Origin: Oscillatoria acuminata PCC 6304
GTDB taxonomy: Bacteria; Cyanobacteriota; Cyanobacteriia; Cyanobacteriales; Laspinemataceae
NCBI RefSeq assembly: GCF_000317105.1
Contig: NC_019693.1
Span: 6,883,227 to 6,947,226 of the forward strand
Length of the DNA: 64,000 bases
Direction: 5' to 3'
Part shown: positions 62,217 through 64,000 of the stretch, piece after piece
Layout: the number at the start of each line of letters is the position of its first letter
Numbering within the stretch: position 1 is the stretch's first letter
The notes under the pieces: generated by a model
Told to the model about the DNA's origin: nothing
Databases searched by the model: none
The model's input: the letters and a program-made list of their open reading frames with translations, nothing else
Program-made: the position numbers and the translations under genes

Positions 62217-62714
62217 TTTCTGCTCCGTCACCCTTAACCCACCCTGACTCTTGTTCCAGGATGGCAGCCTCAACCCAAGGGAAAGTCGAATCCGGGGGGC
62301 GATCGCTAATCGGATACCGATTAAAAAAGAGCAGCGTCATGGATTTGGGTTGAAACCCCGAGCCTGACGCGATGTCAAGGACTGAAACTGCCGTTGCTAC
62401 AAACAGAATCATTCTACTTTTTGGGGTTGTGGCTACAGATTTTTCTAAAAACACTTGAAATTTGACTTTTTAAATGATAAGATTTTTAGCCAACCTGCTT
62501 TTAATAACACAGGATTCGGCTCAAACTGATATCAATCCCGATCGCGCTTGACTCCTTCCTGGCTCTGAAATCCGCACTGCCAAACTGCCAACTTAGCCTC
62601 TCCCACTCAGGATTCCGAATGGATGGAAAGGCCCTATCTTGCGGATAATTTTCCTCTAGACCCAATCTCCGGTAAGCCCCGCTCAGAGTTTACTCAATCT
62701 CATGGAGAACCACT
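62217..62714. other. Intergenic region between the two kinase genes
   Basis: No supported gene. A minus-strand frame at 62197-62454 has a GTG start and overlaps the end of the PAS kinase gene; it has no recognisable family. The last bases include atggagaaccact before the next start, a usable ribosome site. No terminator was found after the first kinase. Confidence 0.4.
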
Positions 62715-63896
62715 ATGAATCCAGAATTGATAAATATCCTATTAGTCGAGGATAATATCGCGGATGCCGAACTGTTCCAGGACATTTTAGACATAAGTCC
62801 GGAGAGTCAGGCTTGGAACGTAACTCATGTGATGCGATTAGCAGAGGCCCTTGTTCAACTCGATCGCGATCCCATCCAAGTCATTCTGTTAGACCTCTCA
62901 CTTCCGGATAGTCAAGGGCTCCAAACCCTCGTGACCCTGCGGGAAAAAGCCCCGACTCTCCCCATTGTGGTCCTAACCGGGTTGAATGATCAACAGATGG
63001 GGATTACAGCAGTCCGCGAAGGTGCTCAAGATTACCTGGTGAAAGGGTTAGTCAGTGGAGGGATGATCACCCGCTCAATGTTATACGCGATCGAGCGCAA
63101 AAAAAATGAAATTGCGATGCAGTCCTGCTTAGAACAAGAACGGGAACTCCGAGAAATCAAATCTCGATTTATCTCAATGCTCTCTCATGAATTACGCAAT
63201 CCCCTCACTACTATTCTGGCATCGGCAGACTTGATGGAAAAATGGGCGGAGGAATTGAGTGAGCAGAAAAAACGGGAGATGAATCGGAAAATCAAGGAGT
63301 CTGCCACACGCATGAATAAAATCCTTGATGATCTGATGGTACTCTGGCATCATGAATCCCTTGCACCCACGCCATTGAACCCCAGTTGGTTTGATTTGCC
63401 GGAATTTTGCCAAAAGTTGGTGGCTGAGTTTCAAATCCAACTGGATAATCAAGGCTCCCAACGGGCTAATTCTCTTGAGTTAATATGGGTGAGTCAGATC
63501 CAGTCCTATCCGGTGTACTTAGACCTCAATCTGCTGGAACAAATTTTGTCCAATCTGCTCTCAAATGCAATTAAGTATTCTCCCCGTGGTGGCCCGGTGA
63601 AATTTGAGCTAACTGTGGACTCCAATCAGGTAATTTTTCGGATTCAGGATTCCGGAATCGGGATTCCTCCATCCGAGCGCGATCGCTTATTCACCTCGTT
63701 TTATCGCGCCAGCAATACCCAGGGAATCTCCGGAACCGGCCTGGGTTTATCCATTGTCAAAAAGGCGGTAGATTTGCAAGGGGGGACGATTCACGTTACC
63801 AGTGATGTAGCAATGGGGTCTACATTTACGGTGACCTTACCCTTAAGGGTTAGCCCCGTTTTAATGGACCCCTCGAACTGTTCAAACCCTGTTTAA
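62715..63896 (+). CDS. Receiver-histidine kinase hybrid
   Basis: 393 residues. An N-terminal receiver domain (about 6-125) has the acidic pair in LVEDN, phosphorylated Asp60 in VILLDLSLPDSQG, and the Lys in DYLVKG (Lys110). A helical linker leads to HisKA with His158 in SMLSHELRNPLTTI, then an ATP-binding domain with NLLSNAIKYSPRGG and GLGLSIVKKAVDLQGGTIHV. This order, receiver first, is used by phosphorelay proteins that take phosphate from an upstream kinase and then act as kinases. The gene follows the PAS kinase in the same direction, but a 498-base gap means cotranscription is unsure. Confidence 0.93.
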   Translation: MNPELINILLVEDNIADAELFQDILDISPESQAWNVTHVMRLAEALVQLDRDPIQVILLDLSLPDSQGLQTLVTLREKAPTLPIVVLTGLNDQQMGITAVREGAQDYLVKGLVSGGMITRSMLYAIERKKNEIAMQSCLEQERELREIKSRFISMLSHELRNPLTTILASADLMEKWAEELSEQKKREMNRKIKESATRMNKILDDLMVLWHHESLAPTPLNPSWFDLPEFCQKLVAEFQIQLDNQGSQRANSLELIWVSQIQSYPVYLDLNLLEQILSNLLSNAIKYSPRGGPVKFELTVDSNQVIFRIQDSGIGIPPSERDRLFTSFYRASNTQGISGTGLGLSIVKKAVDLQGGTIHVTSDVAMGSTFTVTLPLRVSPVLMDPSNCSNPV

Positions 63897-64000
63897 TTCA
63901 ACTCAGCCTGGGCGGGCCTCGGGGTGAGGCATCGCTGCCCATTTTAAGAGGTTGAATGAAGCAAATATGAGAATAATTTCCTGCAAATGTCATCAAGAAT

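Noticed and set aside
62197-62454. 85-codon minus-strand frame with some hydrophobic segments
   Set aside because: GTG start without ribosome site, overlaps the end of the PAS kinase gene, no recognised family.
1-64000. tRNA, rRNA, tmRNA and RNase P RNA genes
   Set aside because: Intergenic regions were read for cloverleaf and conserved-arm sequences; none was recognised.

Overview
The window is chromosomal DNA of a cyanobacterium, most likely a filamentous Oscillatoriales-type organism. The octamer GCGATCGC (HIP1) recurs throughout. The gene content is diagnostic: cyanophycinase and cyanophycin synthetase, phycocyanobilin:ferredoxin oxidoreductase, ferredoxin-thioredoxin reductase, sufR/sufBCDS, a phycobiliprotein-fold protein and a phycobilisome-linker-fold protein. 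Very large multidomain signalling proteins (CHAT-TPR, STAND-WD40, HstK-like hybrid kinase) and many dispersed palindromic repeats also fit a large-genome filamentous cyanobacterium. Species is not determined.

Layout. 1-12 kb is an accessory island, mostly on the minus strand: a truncated unknown gene pair, a DUF3368/UPF0175 toxin-antitoxin pair, a CHAT protein with 22 repeats of exactly 46 residues, a decayed DUF3368 toxin, a HigBA pair, an intact IS4-type element with a 9-bp target duplication that interrupts a truncated copy of the neighbouring Rpn/DUF4351 gene, and that full-length gene. 11.5-14.5 kb holds two DUF1517 paralogues separated by a 144-bp inverted repeat, then trmD. 14.9-18.8 kb is the cyanophycin pair cphB-cphA, ending in a strong terminator. 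19.1-21.7 kb has pcyA-acyP, a Uma2-type protein and a DUF29 protein. 21.7-28.7 kb is the iron-sulfur assembly locus: sufS, sufD, sufC, sufB and ftrC on the minus strand and divergent sufR. Two CAAC-N6-GTTG boxes lie just upstream of sufR. 29.9-33.6 kb has pntA1-pntA2-pntB and a [2Fe-2S] ferredoxin.

33.9-39.6 kb is a plus-strand cluster: a Ser/Thr kinase, an unrecognised duplicated-module protein and a GvpF/L-like protein, tightly coupled, followed by the phycobiliprotein-like and linker-like genes. 40.4-47.2 kb is one 2263-residue protein joining a Ser/Thr kinase, AAA ATPase, GAF, histidine kinase, receiver and class III cyclase. 48-55.6 kb has a small secreted protein, then a P-loop ATPase coupled to a STAND-type NTPase with 14 WD40 repeats. 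56-59.4 kb has an HtpX-like protease and a ZorB-like/ZorA-like pair, without recognisable ZorC, ZorD or ZorE. The window ends with a multi-PAS histidine kinase and a receiver-histidine kinase.

The main points for discovery are the orphan ZorAB-like motor pair, the coupled ATPase/STAND-WD40 pair, the freshly amplified CHAT-TPR receptor, and the kinase/GvpF-L/phycobiliprotein-like/linker-like cluster. Assignments rest on reading motifs by eye; no database search was possible.
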